Source: JBOHHR01 sp050740975 (GTDB taxonomy: Bacteria > Pseudomonadota > Gammaproteobacteria > JBOHHR01). From it: a stretch of 6,143 nt of DNA. This document shows positions 5,929 through 6,143 of this stretch, piece after piece. The first letter of the stretch is position 1; the number at the start of each line of letters is the position of its first letter. The DNA is taken from the NCBI GenBank assembly GCA_050740975.1, contig JBOIEE010000208.1:1-6143 (forward strand), given 5' to 3'. A program made the translations under genes and the position numbers. The notes below the pieces were generated by a model. That model saw only the letters and a list, made by a program, of their open reading frames with translations, made no database searches and was not told the origin of the DNA.

Positions 5929-6143
5929 CGCATATCTCGTTGTCTTAGCTGGTTGCTGGCTTCCGGTGTTGGGCTTATCGTTTCCGGCATCATGACCCCC
6001 GGTGATGGGCGACTCATCGAGGGTGAGGTCCCCCGCTCAATCAGCTTGTCTAGTGGTAGGTACAGGATGTTGTTGCCGCCCTTGGTGTCAATGACCACTT
6101 TACTGGTCTTCGATAATACCGATTGTACTGTATCCAAATACAG
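5925..6143 (-). CDS. hflK: FtsH protease modulator HflK, C-terminal end only
   Basis: The frame enters from the right edge and ends at the TGA at 5925-5927, giving the last 72 residues. It reads LYLDTVQSVLSKTSKVVID and then KGGNNILYLPLDKL, which matches the end of the HflK SPFH/coiled-coil region (E. coli: a YLETMERVL-type stretch, then a KGGN and LPLD stretch). A proline- and serine-rich tail follows, the low-complexity end usual in HflK. The N-terminal membrane segment and most of the SPFH domain lie outside the window. The stop overlaps the hflC start by 4 bases, as expected for the obligate HflK-HflC pair. Confidence 0.95.
   Translation of the reverse strand: MYLDTVQSVLSKTSKVVIDTKGGNNILYLPLDKLIERGTSPSMSRPSPGVMMPETISPTPEASNQLRQRDMR

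Overview
This window looks like a chromosomal segment from a gammaproteobacterium. The evidence is the gene order hflK-hflC-hisZ-purA, the close resemblance of each product to gammaproteobacterial homologues, and the moderately GC-rich coding sequence. I cannot name a genus. Every gene I can support lies on the minus strand, so transcription runs from the right edge to the left edge.

Right half (about 6143 to 2357): the 3' end of hflK overlaps the start of a complete hflC. Together they encode the membrane SPFH complex that modulates the FtsH protease. After a 119-base gap come hisZ (regulatory subunit of ATP phosphoribosyltransferase, first step of histidine synthesis) and purA (adenylosuccinate synthetase, first committed step from IMP to AMP). 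This is a familiar housekeeping block. The small DUF2065 gene often found after hflC is absent here.

Middle (about 2297 to 970): ccmA and ccmB overlap by 4 bases. They encode the ATPase and one membrane subunit of the CcmABCD heme-handling transporter of system I cytochrome c maturation. No ccmC follows.

Left end (about 966 to 1): directly after the ccmB stop there is a short remnant of the C-terminal end of a type I restriction-modification specificity subunit (HsdS). It is followed by a YgjP/DUF45-type zinc metallopeptidase gene that runs off the left edge. Genes of this metallopeptidase family are often carried in type I restriction-modification loci. I therefore read the left end as the decayed edge of such a locus joined to the truncated ccm cluster. 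This junction is the most notable part of the window. I found no tRNA, rRNA, CRISPR array, complete insertion sequence or convincing rho-independent terminator, and nothing that I can defend as a wholly new system.
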